Assembly (NCBI GenBank): GCA_963697345.1
Contig: CAVONS010000005.1
Location: 1 to 64,000 of the forward strand
Direction of reading: 5' to 3'
Source of the DNA: Prado023 sp963697345
GTDB lineage: Bacteria; Actinomycetota; Actinomycetes; S36-B12; CAIYMF01
DNA: 64,000 nt
Positions 54,760 to 63,170 of this stretch are shown here, in pieces. The notes under the pieces are model-generated. The model saw only the letters and a program-made list of their open reading frames with translations. It searched no databases and was not told the origin of the DNA. Position 1 is the first letter of the stretch. Every line of letters begins with the position of its first letter. The translations under genes were made by a program, and so were the position numbers.

Positions 54760-55980
54760 GTGAACATCGTCTTCGTCGAACCACGCTTCCCCGACACCCA
54801 GCGACAGTTCGTCCGTGCCCTTCACGCCGTGGGGGCCCACGTCATGGTGATCAGCGAGTACTCCTACGACGACTACGACGAGGAGCTCAGGTCGTGGATC
54901 GACTGGCATCACCAGATCGCCTCAGTCACCGATGAGGTCGCGCTGGAGTGGGCAGTGCGGCAGGCCCAGCTGCACACCTGGGTCGACCGACTCGAATGCA
55001 CCATCGAGTCACACGTCCTGCCCACCGCTCGGGTCCGTGAGCGGTGCGGCATCCCCGGCACGTCGCCCCGCGCGGCCTACCTGTGCCGCGACAAGCCCAC
55101 CCAGAAGCAGGTCCTGCGCGACGCGGGGATCGCCACCGCTGCGTCCACGGCAGTTGAGTCCACCGACGACGCCCTCGCCTTCGCCCGGTCGGTCGGCTAC
55201 CCGGTGATCCTCAAGCCCCGCGACGCTGCCGGCGCCGCGGGCACGGTCCGCGCCGACGACGACGACCAGTTGCGTGCAGCCTGCCGGGCCTCGGGCGTGG
55301 ACGACGGCATCTCCGTGGCCCTCGAGGAGTTCGTCGAGGGCCACGAGGGCTTCTTCGACACCATCACCATCGAGGGCAGGGTCGTCCATGAGTTCGCCTC
55401 GCACTACTTCCCGAACGTGCTCGATGCGATGCGCACGCGCTGGATCTCACCTCAGATCGTCGCGACCAACCGGGTGCGGGAGCCCGAGTACGAGCAGGTG
55501 CGCGAGATGGGCCGGCGCGTCATCGACGTCCTGGGCCTGGACACCTCGGCGACCCACATGGAGTGGTTCTTCGGACCCAAGGGGCTGAAGTTCTCCGAGA
55601 TCGGCGCGCGACCCCCCGGCGTCGGCCAGTGGGACATGTACAACGAGGCCAACGAGATGGACCTGCACCACGAATGGGCCCACGCCCTCATGTTCGGCCG
55701 ATCCAGTCATCAACCAAGCTACCGCTACTCGTGCGGCCTGATTGCCCTGCGCCCCAACCGCGACGGGATCATCAGCGGGTACTCAGGGCTGGACGCGGTC
55801 CACGAGCGGTACGGCCCCATGGTCACGGCCGCCCACTTCCCCGCACCGGGCACCGCCACGCAGTCCGTCGAGGCCGGTTACCACGCGAACGCATGGATGC
55901 GGCTGCGGCACGAGGACTTCGACACGCTGAAGGAGGTCCTTTCCGACATCGGGCGCACGGTGCAGGTCTGGGCTGACTGA
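54760..55980 (+). CDS. ATP-grasp carboxylate-amine ligase-like protein
   Basis: 406 residues. N-terminal pre-ATP-grasp domain (MNIVFVEPRFPDTQRQFVRA), then the ATP-grasp fold: CRDKPTQKQVLRDAGIATA, YPVILKPRDAAGAAGT, VALEEFVEGHEGFFDTI and the metal-binding FSEIGARPPGVGQWDMYNEA. Such ligases join a carboxylate to an amine or thiol through an acyl phosphate; substrates unknown. GTG 54760 lies six bases after CATCCT, a -10 variant. No peptide-synthesis or capsule partner is nearby. Confidence 0.85.
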   Translation: MNIVFVEPRFPDTQRQFVRALHAVGAHVMVISEYSYDDYDEELRSWIDWHHQIASVTDEVALEWAVRQAQLHTWVDRLECTIESHVLPTARVRERCGIPGTSPRAAYLCRDKPTQKQVLRDAGIATAASTAVESTDDALAFARSVGYPVILKPRDAAGAAGTVRADDDDQLRAACRASGVDDGISVALEEFVEGHEGFFDTITIEGRVVHEFASHYFPNVLDAMRTRWISPQIVATNRVREPEYEQVREMGRRVIDVLGLDTSATHMEWFFGPKGLKFSEIGARPPGVGQWDMYNEANEMDLHHEWAHALMFGRSSHQPSYRYSCGLIALRPNRDGIISGYSGLDAVHERYGPMVTAAHFPAPGTATQSVEAGYHANAWMRLRHEDFDTLKEVLSDIGRTVQVWAD

Positions 55981-56031
55981 GACATCACCGACGATGTGAG
56001 AGTCTGGGCCCGTTGCCCAGCAGGAGGATTC

Positions 56032-56442
56032 ATGGCCAAGCCCACCACCGGTCGGGTCGAGCCGCGGCCGGAACCGGATCCGGACCAGATGGCCGCCGAC
56101 ACGCTCATGACCTCGGTCTTCGCCGGCATCAGCCTGCTCGTCGCGACCGTGGTCCTGGCCATCTTCGGCAGCATCGCGCTGGCCGCGGGTCGGTCCGTGT
56201 CGGGCACAACGGGGGCAAAGGTCGGACTCGCCATGGGCCTGGTCTTCGGGGGCCTGGTGATCGGTTGGGCGTTGCGGCGCAACACCGAGCGGATCAAGGC
56301 CCGCAGCCCCAACCTCTACCGGGGAGCATGGATCGGGTCCATCGCAGCCCTGGTCATCATCATGTTCATGGCCTTCCTGCCGCAGGTGGCCTTCCCCCAG
56401 TACTGCCCGCCAGGACAGCTCTGCACCAATGGGCGGCGCTAG
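56032..56442 (+). CDS. Small membrane protein, unknown function
   Basis: 136 residues with three hydrophobic segments (about 26-50, 65-80 and 100-120) and a short C-terminus with two cysteines (YCPPGQLCTNGRR). AGGAGG five bases before ATG 56032 gives a strong ribosome-binding site. It follows the ATP-grasp gene by 51 bases on the same strand and may be cotranscribed. Family not recognised. Confidence 0.7.
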   Translation: MAKPTTGRVEPRPEPDPDQMAADTLMTSVFAGISLLVATVVLAIFGSIALAAGRSVSGTTGAKVGLAMGLVFGGLVIGWALRRNTERIKARSPNLYRGAWIGSIAALVIIMFMAFLPQVAFPQYCPPGQLCTNGRR

Positions 56443-56447
56443 CTAGC

Positions 56448-56477
56448 CCGACCGACAGCCATGTGCCTGCGGGTCGG
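56448..56477. terminator. Possible bidirectional hairpin between convergent genes
   Basis: CCGACC (56448-56453) pairs with GGTCGG (56472-56477) around an 18-base loop. Weak. Confidence 0.3.
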
Positions 56478-56483
56478 TGCGCG

Positions 56484-57509
56484 TCAGGTCCAGCGCAGGT
56501 TGGCTACGAGCTTGCCGGTCACCTCGCGGCGGGCGAGACGTTCGAGCCCATCGGGTATGGCGTCGAAGGCGATCACCTCGATGTCCGGGGGGTTGAGGTG
56601 CCCCTCGATGATCAGCTGCATCAGCCGCTCCAGACCCCATGACAACCACCGACGGCCCGCGCTCCCGCCGTGTGTGTAGGCCGCACCGAGCGCCACCTCG
56701 GACACTGTCGGCGCCATCCCGAACGTGGGGATCGTGCTGAGGTCGGCGCGCCCAGCCACGCTGACCAGGTGCCCAGCGTGCCGGAGCAGCTGCAGGCCCG
56801 CGGTGGCCGAGTCTGCTGACACGGTGTCGATCACCGCGTCGACACCTCCGGGAGCGATCGCCAGCACCTGCTCGGCGAAGTCCGCGGCGCGGTAGTCCAC
56901 GACGTACATGGCGCCCAGCGCACGCACCATCGCCTCGTTCTCCGGACGAGCCGACGCGATGACGGTGGCGCCGAACAGCTTGGCCAACTGCACGCAGAAG
57001 GCGCCGACCCCGCCCGATGCCCCGTGCACGAGCACCTTGTGCCCGGAGATCTGGCGCAGACGGCGCTCGACCGCGTCCAGGGCGGTCAGGCCCGGTGTCG
57101 GCAGGCTGGCCGCGGCGATCGGATCCAACTCCGGCGGGATGACCGCAAGGGCGTCTGGAGCCACGGCCAGGTACTCGGCGAAGCCCCCCTGTGCCCTGAG
57201 GTCCTGATGCAGCACGACACGCGTCCCGGGCTCGGGCAGCATCCACCCCGCGGACATCCTGGCGGCCGGCTCGGCGTGGACCGCGACCACCCGGCCCGCG
57301 ATGTCGAGCCCCGGAACATGGGGGTAGCGCCACTTCGGATGTCCCCGCGATGCTGTCTGGAAGTCCACCGGGTTCAGGCCGACGGCCTCCACATGAACCA
57401 GGACCTCGATCTCACCGCGCTGCGTGGCTGGGGTGCGCCACGGGCTGGGGATGTCGGCGAGCCTCAGGGATGCCGGTGGACCGGGACGGTCCAGCAGCCA
57501 GGCACGCAT
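56484..57509 (-). CDS. Zinc-independent quinone oxidoreductase-like MDR protein
   Basis: 341 residues of the medium-chain dehydrogenase/reductase superfamily. N-terminal GroES-like domain (HVEAVGLNPVDFQTA, YPHVPGLDIAGRVVA), NADPH-binding motif HGASGGVGAFCVQLAKLFGA, and no structural-zinc cysteines, so it is of the NADPH:quinone reductase type. Substrate unknown. ATG 57509 is preferred to ATG 57521 because GATGCT sits six bases upstream. It lies 62 bases downstream of the lactate permease on the same strand. Confidence 0.85.
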   Translation of the reverse strand: MRAWLLDRPGPPASLRLADIPSPWRTPATQRGEIEVLVHVEAVGLNPVDFQTASRGHPKWRYPHVPGLDIAGRVVAVHAEPAARMSAGWMLPEPGTRVVLHQDLRAQGGFAEYLAVAPDALAVIPPELDPIAAASLPTPGLTALDAVERRLRQISGHKVLVHGASGGVGAFCVQLAKLFGATVIASARPENEAMVRALGAMYVVDYRAADFAEQVLAIAPGGVDAVIDTVSADSATAGLQLLRHAGHLVSVAGRADLSTIPTFGMAPTVSEVALGAAYTHGGSAGRRWLSWGLERLMQLIIEGHLNPPDIEVIAFDAIPDGLERLARREVTGKLVANLRWT

Positions 57510-57571
57510 GCTGCCCAGCATCCCACCTGGCCGGGTTCGGATGTGTTGTGCGCAGGCCCGGGGGGCCGGCC

Positions 57572-59203
57572 TCAGACCAGAAGCCAGCCCGCGCCCGCGA
57601 AGATCAGCGTGTACACGGCCATCGGAATGGCGGTGACCCTGATGATGGCCCCCTCCGAGCCCAGCAGGCCACCGACCGCCCCCACGGTCACCACGTTGGT
57701 CACGCACACCATGTTGCCTGCATTCGATCCGCCCACCTGCTGGGCGAGGACAACCTCCGGGCTGACCCCGACCGAGTCCGCGACAGACTCCTGCAGTGCA
57801 CCGAACATGAGGTGGCTGAAGGTCGCGCTGCCGGAGACGAACGACCCGAGGGCACCCACCCAGGGGGCGGCCACCGGCCAGCCGTCACCGACGGTGTCGG
57901 CGGCAGCACTGGCCAGTTCCAGGGGCATGGACAGGAGATTCTCGGAGTTCACACCAGAGTTGAGGAACACCCGCACGATCGGGACGGAGGCGGCAAGGAC
58001 GATTCCTGACCCAATGACTGCCTTCTGCGTCATAGCTCCGGCCTCCTGGAGCTTCGGCCGGTCCAGATGGTGCAACCATGCGGTGAAGGCGGCGACGACG
58101 AGGAAGATCACGCCCGGGGAGTACAGCGGCTCGAAGCCGGCGGAGATCTCCGTGCCCAGGATGTTCTGCCACCCCAGGGTCCAGGAGTTGAGGGTGTCCT
58201 TGATCTCGTCCACGATCCGGGTCATCAGGAGCAGGACGGTGAGCAGGACGTAGGGGGCCCAGACGCGCGCCGTGGACAGGTGTGCCTTCTCGACCTCGGC
58301 CGCGGTCTGCTCCACCATCCGCTCGAGCTCGGCCGGGTCAAGGTAGCCCGCGGTCACCGACCACTGGGCCTTCGGCACGAGGAAGCCGATCCGAACGATC
58401 ACGAAGAGGATCGCCATTCCCGTGGCCGCACCCAGGATCCCACCGAACTCGACGCCGAGCAGCCACGTCCACAGGTAGGCCGGGATCGAGAAGCAGAGGG
58501 CCGCGACGAGCGCGAGCGGGATCATCTCGAAGAAGGGGCGACGCCCCGGCTCCGTCGCGAAAACGTGCGTCAGGAACCAGAGCATCAGCACGGGGATCGT
58601 CATCCCGGCCAGGACGTCGATGGCAGCAGCCTGCAGCGCGACATCGGTCATCTGTGCGGCGTCAGCAGGATCCGTCCAGTCGCGGCCGGTGCCCTGGGTC
58701 AGACCCACGATGATCGGGGTCCCGACCGCTCCGAAGGTGACTGCCGAGACATCGGCCATCAGCGCCAGGCAGACCGCTGCCATCGCGGGGAAGCCCAGGG
58801 CGATGAGCAACGGGGCGGCCACGGTCGCGGGTGTCCCGAACCCTGCTGCCCCCTCGATGAAGCACACGAGCAACCAGCCCACGAACAGCATCTGGACGCG
58901 GCTGTCGGGGCTGATCTTCAGGAAGTCGAGGCGGATCAGCGACAGGCCACCGCTGGCACGCATCACGCCCAGGAAGGCAAGGGCACCCAGGACGATGAGG
59001 ACGACCGACGCAGCGATGATCAAGCCCTCGATGACCGATGCCGATATCTGCAGCGCCGGGACGCCCCAGGCCAGCATCGCCAACGCGATCGTCACGACCA
59101 GTGCGATGGGCATGGCTCGGGAGGCCGGCATGCGCAGGACCACGAGCAGGATCGCCACGGAGAGGATCGGCATGAGCGCTGCGATCCATTGCGCGAGGGT
59201 CAT
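57572..59203 (-). CDS. lldP: L-lactate permease (LctP family)
   Basis: 543 residues, about 12-14 membrane segments. Family stretches include FIEGAAGFGTPATVAAPLL, SAVTFGAVGTPIIVGLTQGT, GALGSFVSGSATFSHLMFGAL and GSNAGNMVCVTNVVTVGAVGG. Imports L-lactate or glycolate with protons. ATG 59203 has AGAGGA six bases upstream; the longer frame to 59464 enters the neighbouring gene. TAACGT (59233-59238, minus strand) is the -10 candidate. No lactate dehydrogenase gene lies next to it. Confidence 0.92.
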   Translation of the reverse strand: MTLAQWIAALMPILSVAILLVVLRMPASRAMPIALVVTIALAMLAWGVPALQISASVIEGLIIAASVVLIVLGALAFLGVMRASGGLSLIRLDFLKISPDSRVQMLFVGWLLVCFIEGAAGFGTPATVAAPLLIALGFPAMAAVCLALMADVSAVTFGAVGTPIIVGLTQGTGRDWTDPADAAQMTDVALQAAAIDVLAGMTIPVLMLWFLTHVFATEPGRRPFFEMIPLALVAALCFSIPAYLWTWLLGVEFGGILGAATGMAILFVIVRIGFLVPKAQWSVTAGYLDPAELERMVEQTAAEVEKAHLSTARVWAPYVLLTVLLLMTRIVDEIKDTLNSWTLGWQNILGTEISAGFEPLYSPGVIFLVVAAFTAWLHHLDRPKLQEAGAMTQKAVIGSGIVLAASVPIVRVFLNSGVNSENLLSMPLELASAAADTVGDGWPVAAPWVGALGSFVSGSATFSHLMFGALQESVADSVGVSPEVVLAQQVGGSNAGNMVCVTNVVTVGAVGGLLGSEGAIIRVTAIPMAVYTLIFAGAGWLLV

Positions 59204-59467
59204 CACGGTCCTCTCGTGGACGGACCGGCACAACGTTATCGGCGAGTCAGGCCTCAGTGCTGGTTGGACGGCCTCCGCGGGCCCATGCCGTGCTGCCCGG
59301 ATGCGGCGGCCGGGGCTAGGGGGAGGGGGCGGGCAGGATAAGGGATTCACCCAGATTCGCCCCGCAATTGCATCACTTCGGCGTGTCTGCCACGGTATGG
59401 CCGGTGAAATCGCCTGCGCGTGGCTCGGGGAAGAGCCGCGGCGGGTCCGCTGCGTGAGGGGCATCCA

Positions 59468-60889
59468 ATGGTAGGGGAACGTGGGGTGGGCGCGCGTGTC
59501 GTGGCCTCAGCTGTGGGGGCGCTGCTGATCGCTGCGGCCGTCCCCGCACCGGCGCAGGCGGCACAGCCCTCTCCTGTCGAGGTGCCGGCGGAGACCGCAG
59601 CGATGGGCGCCATGTCGCTGATCCCCTGGTACACCGCACCCTCCTTGGTGGCACTGCGCCGGGAGGTGGACACCCTGTGGCCGGGCCGCAGTCGGCTCAG
59701 CGATGGGAGCATCGGCGACAACCGGCACGGCCGGACCATCAACAGCCACAATCCGGTGGGTGCGGCGAACGGACCGCGCGCCGGTACCCGGGGTGCGGTC
59801 CACGCACTGGACATCACCTCATCCGGGGTCGACGTCAGCCGACTCCTCTCAGCGGTGATCGGGGACTCCCGGGTCTGGTACGTGATCCACGACTCGACGA
59901 TCTGGAGCCGGACGACTGCCTGGTCGGCGCGACCGTACTCGGGGGACCCGCACACCACACACATCCACATCAACCTGCGTGAGGACAGCCAGTCGGCAGC
60001 CACCGACGCGGAGAACAGCACCCGGTCCTGGTTCAGCGGCAAGACATCGGCAGCTCCGGCCTTCCTGGCGACGCCGAACTCGGGCCTGTCGCTGACCGAG
60101 TCCCAGGTGCGGGTCCTGCAGGGCGCACTGATCAGCGCCGGCTTCGCAATCCCGGCTGGGGCCACCGGCGTCTACGGACCCCAGACCACCAGCGCCGTGG
60201 CCGCCTTCCAGCGCGCCCAGGGCTGGCGCGGATCTGAGGCTGACGGGATCGCCGGGCCGGAGACCCTGCGCCGGCTGGGGGTACCAGCCGCCACGGCCAC
60301 CACAGCCACTCCCGCCAGCTACCAGACACCCCAGGCCAGCACGCAGAAGAGGTCCACGTCGACCACGTCGCGCGCCTCACACCCGTCAGGGCTGTCGAAG
60401 AAGAAGACCAAGAAGCTGCAGAGGAAGCTCCTCAGGAACGGCTTCACGATTCCCTCGGGACCCACCGGGATGTACGGCCCGGAGACGACGCGCGCGGTGA
60501 AGGCGTTCCAGCGCGCCCAGGGCTGGCGGGGCAGCCAGGCCGACGGCATCGCGGGTGCCGAGACACTGCGCCGGCTGGGCGTCAAGACGAAGTCCTCCTC
60601 GTCGAAGTCGAAGGCGAGGAGCGCCAAGCCCTCCAGCACCACGACACCCACCACATCGTCATCCGGCACTCGTGGGCGCAGGACGTGGGACCCTGACGAC
60701 GCCTACCTGGTCTACGACCTGCAGGGCGCGCTGATCACCAAGGGGTTCTCGATCCCGGCCGGGCAGACAGGCTACTTCGGGCCGCGCACCCAGCAGGCGG
60801 TCAAGTCGTTCCAGCGCTCGCTGGGTTGGCGGGGCGCCCAGGCCGATGGGATCCCCGGTTCGCAGACGCTCGCACGTCTGGGGCTGTAG
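59468..60889 (+). CDS. Secreted protein with peptidase-like N-domain and three peptidoglycan-binding repeats
   Basis: 473 residues. Signal peptide about 1-37 (VVASAVGALLIAAAVPAPAQA). Residues ~70-175 contain RGAVHALDITSSG and HTTHIHINL, resembling the metal-binding histidine/aspartate pattern of M15/VanY-like or phage-type domains. Three PG_binding_1 repeats follow (about 200-280, 310-380, 415-473), each ending in a copy of FQRxxGWRGxxADGIxGxxT; Ser/Thr/Lys-rich linkers separate them. A GAGGGG lies about nine bases before ATG 59468. Likely a cell-wall-attached hydrolase or remodelling factor; activity is inferred. Confidence 0.8.
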   Translation: MVGERGVGARVVASAVGALLIAAAVPAPAQAAQPSPVEVPAETAAMGAMSLIPWYTAPSLVALRREVDTLWPGRSRLSDGSIGDNRHGRTINSHNPVGAANGPRAGTRGAVHALDITSSGVDVSRLLSAVIGDSRVWYVIHDSTIWSRTTAWSARPYSGDPHTTHIHINLREDSQSAATDAENSTRSWFSGKTSAAPAFLATPNSGLSLTESQVRVLQGALISAGFAIPAGATGVYGPQTTSAVAAFQRAQGWRGSEADGIAGPETLRRLGVPAATATTATPASYQTPQASTQKRSTSTTSRASHPSGLSKKKTKKLQRKLLRNGFTIPSGPTGMYGPETTRAVKAFQRAQGWRGSQADGIAGAETLRRLGVKTKSSSSKSKARSAKPSSTTTPTTSSSGTRGRRTWDPDDAYLVYDLQGALITKGFSIPAGQTGYFGPRTQQAVKSFQRSLGWRGAQADGIPGSQTLARLGL

Positions 60890-60954
60890 TCCGCCCGGAT
60901 CTGCACGTCGTTGCAGGAGTGCGCCGTGGGCCGACGTCGCCGCATCGCACGGGC

Positions 60955-60960
60955 CACAAT
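60955..60960 (+). promoter_or_regulatory. Variant -10 of the P-loop synthetase-like gene
   Basis: CACAAT, six bases, then ATG at 60967: the leaderless spacing with C in the first position. Confidence 0.4.
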
Positions 60961-60966
60961 GAGTCC

Positions 60967-62322
60967 ATGCGCAACGTCGTCATCATGGGTGCCGGGGGCC
61001 GCGATTTCCACGTGTTCGCGACTGTCTTCCGTGACGATCCGCACAGCCGCGTTGTCGCCTTCACGGCCGCCCAGATCCCCGGGATCGACGACCGGATGTA
61101 CCCCGCGGCGCTGGCCGGACCGCTCTATCCGGACGGCATCCCGATCGTCGCCGAGGACGAGCTGGTGGATCTGATCGCGCAGAGCGCCGTCGATGAGGTC
61201 GTCTTCGCCTACTCCGATGTCGATCACCGCGACGTGATGCACCACGCATCGATGGCGATGGCAGCCGGGGCGGACTTCCGGCTCGCCGGTCCGCGGGCAA
61301 CCATGCTCCAGAGCACCAAGCCCGTCGTGGGCATCGGCGCCGTTCGCACGGGATGCGGCAAGAGCCAGACCACGCGGGCCGTCGGCCGGCTGCTGCTCGA
61401 CGCCGGACTGCGTGTTGCCCTGATCAGGCACCCGATGCCCTACGGCGACCTCGAGGCGATGCGGGTGCAGCGCTTCGCAACCCTGGCCGACATCGACGCC
61501 AGCAACCCCACCGTCGAGGAGCGCGAGGAGTACGAGGCCCCCGTCGAGATGGGCATGATCATGTACGCCGGCGTGGACTACGAGCAGATCCTGCGCGCGG
61601 CCGAGTCCGAGGCCGACGTCATCGTGTGGGACGGCGGGAACAACGATTTCCCGTTCGTGCGACCCGACCTGATGATCACCGTGGTCGACCCGTTGCGCGC
61701 CGGGCATGAGTCGGCCTATCACCCCGGCGAGACCACCCTGCGCATCGCCGATGTCGTCGTGGTGAACAAGGTGGACAGCGCCCAGCCGGCGGATGTCGAG
61801 GCCGTCGTGGCCGCAGCCGCGCGCCTGGCCCCCGGCGCAGTCGTGATCCGGGCCGACTCCCCGGTGACCCTGGATGAGGGCCCATCCCTGGCCGGCCAAC
61901 GAGTGCTGGTCATCGAGGACGGCCCGACCCTCACCCACGGCGGGATGCCCTTCGGAGCCGGGACGGTGGCGGCCCGGGCAGCAGGCGCTGGTCAGATCGT
62001 GGACCCGCGCCCCTACGCGGTGGGCTCCATCATCACCACGTACGACAAGTACCCCGGCACTGGCCCGGTCCTGCCTGCCATGGGCTACGGCGCGACCCAG
62101 CTTGCCGATCTCGAGGCGACGATCAGGGCGACGCCCGCGGACGTCGTCGTGTCCGGCACCCCCATGGATCTGGGTCGCATCATCACGATCGACCAACCCC
62201 TGCGTCGGGCGTCGTACGTGCTGCGTGAGATCGGGACACCGAACTCTGGCCGACGTCCTGGCCCCCCACATCCAGGGCTGGATCACCAGCGGGGGCTGAC
62301 CATCGCTGGGGCGCCGGACTAG
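60967..62322 (+). CDS. Cyclic 2,3-diphosphoglycerate synthetase-like P-loop protein, C-terminus apparently frameshifted
   Basis: 451 residues as read. The N-terminal Rossmann-like half begins MRNVVIMGAGGRDFHVFATV; the P-loop is GAVRTGCGKSQTTRA near residue 125; DVIVWDGGNNDFPF and VNKVDSAQ are nucleotide-binding marks. It resembles archaeal cyclic-2,3-diphosphoglycerate synthetase and the bacterial GTPases related to it, whose role is unsettled. After LREIGTP the frame reads arginine/proline-rich sequence, while the +1 frame continues LADVLAPHIQGWITSGG and stops at 62299, which looks like the true end. It is followed 10 bases later by the SDR gene. Confidence 0.8.
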   Translation: MRNVVIMGAGGRDFHVFATVFRDDPHSRVVAFTAAQIPGIDDRMYPAALAGPLYPDGIPIVAEDELVDLIAQSAVDEVVFAYSDVDHRDVMHHASMAMAAGADFRLAGPRATMLQSTKPVVGIGAVRTGCGKSQTTRAVGRLLLDAGLRVALIRHPMPYGDLEAMRVQRFATLADIDASNPTVEEREEYEAPVEMGMIMYAGVDYEQILRAAESEADVIVWDGGNNDFPFVRPDLMITVVDPLRAGHESAYHPGETTLRIADVVVVNKVDSAQPADVEAVVAAAARLAPGAVVIRADSPVTLDEGPSLAGQRVLVIEDGPTLTHGGMPFGAGTVAARAAGAGQIVDPRPYAVGSIITTYDKYPGTGPVLPAMGYGATQLADLEATIRATPADVVVSGTPMDLGRIITIDQPLRRASYVLREIGTPNSGRRPGPPHPGLDHQRGLTIAGAPD

Positions 62323-62332
62323 GGTGCGACGC

Positions 62333-63118
62333 GTGGATGCAGTTGTGGATCGGACCATCAACTTCGGCCTCTCGGGCCGTGTCTGCCTCATCACGGGTGG
62401 GGCTTCGGGCATCGGTGCGGCGTGTGCCCGACGGATGGCCGAGGACGGCGCCCTGGTCGTCGTGCTCGACATCGACGATGCGCGCGGACAGGCCGTGGCC
62501 GACGAGGTGGACGGCTGTTACGTGCACTGCGACGTCGGCGACTCGGCGCAGATCGCCGAGGCGGTGGCGACTGCCGTCACCTGTCACGGCCGTATCGACG
62601 TCCTTGTGAACAACGCCGGGATCGCGAGGGCGGCTGACATCCTCGACGTCACGGAGCAGGACTTCGATGCCGTCCTGGCCGTCAACCTCAAGGGCGCGTT
62701 CCTGATCGCGCAGGCCGTGGCCCGGATCATGGTTGCGGCAGGCCGGGGGAGCATCATCAACCTCAGCTCCGTCAATGCCACGCTGACCATCCCGACCATC
62801 GCCAGCTACAACATCAGCAAGGGCGGCATGAACCAGCTCACCCGCGTCTTCGCGCTGGCGCTGGCCGACCGCGGGGTCCGCGTCAACGCCGTGGCCCCGG
62901 GCACCATCGCCACCGAGCTGGCCACCTCCACGGTGCTGGCTGACGAGACCTCCCGACGACGCGTCATGAGCAGGACGCCCATGCGGCGCTTCGGCGAGCC
63001 GAGGGAGGTCGCCGACGTCGTCGCCTTCCTGGCCAGCGATGCATCGAGCTACATCACCGGCGAGATCGTGGTTGTCGACGGTGGCCGGATGACACTGAAC
63101 TACACGGTCGATCCCTGA
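62333..63118 (+). CDS. Short-chain dehydrogenase/reductase
   Basis: 261 residues, classical SDR. Cofactor motif TGGASGIG, NNAG, catalytic SSVNA serine, Y-x3-K in YNISKGG, and the C-terminal DGG motif VVVDGGRMTLNYTVDP. Oxidises or reduces a sugar, polyol or keto-acid; not predictable further. GTG 62333 has TAGGGT seven bases upstream; GTG 62324 in the same frame would begin inside that box. The gene is followed 52 bases later by a Gfo/Idh/MocA dehydrogenase, a frequent partner in sugar or inositol catabolism. Confidence 0.88.
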   Translation: MDAVVDRTINFGLSGRVCLITGGASGIGAACARRMAEDGALVVVLDIDDARGQAVADEVDGCYVHCDVGDSAQIAEAVATAVTCHGRIDVLVNNAGIARAADILDVTEQDFDAVLAVNLKGAFLIAQAVARIMVAAGRGSIINLSSVNATLTIPTIASYNISKGGMNQLTRVFALALADRGVRVNAVAPGTIATELATSTVLADETSRRRVMSRTPMRRFGEPREVADVVAFLASDASSYITGEIVVVDGGRMTLNYTVDP

Positions 63119-63170
63119 GTAGGTTTCTCCCAGGGGCCGCCCATCCGAGCGCCCATACCGAGGAGTACAC

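Noticed and set aside
59204..59467. Possible c-di-AMP (ydaO) riboswitch before the peptidoglycan-binding gene
   Set aside because: Such switches often precede wall hydrolases, but I could not find the conserved core segments in this 264-base region.
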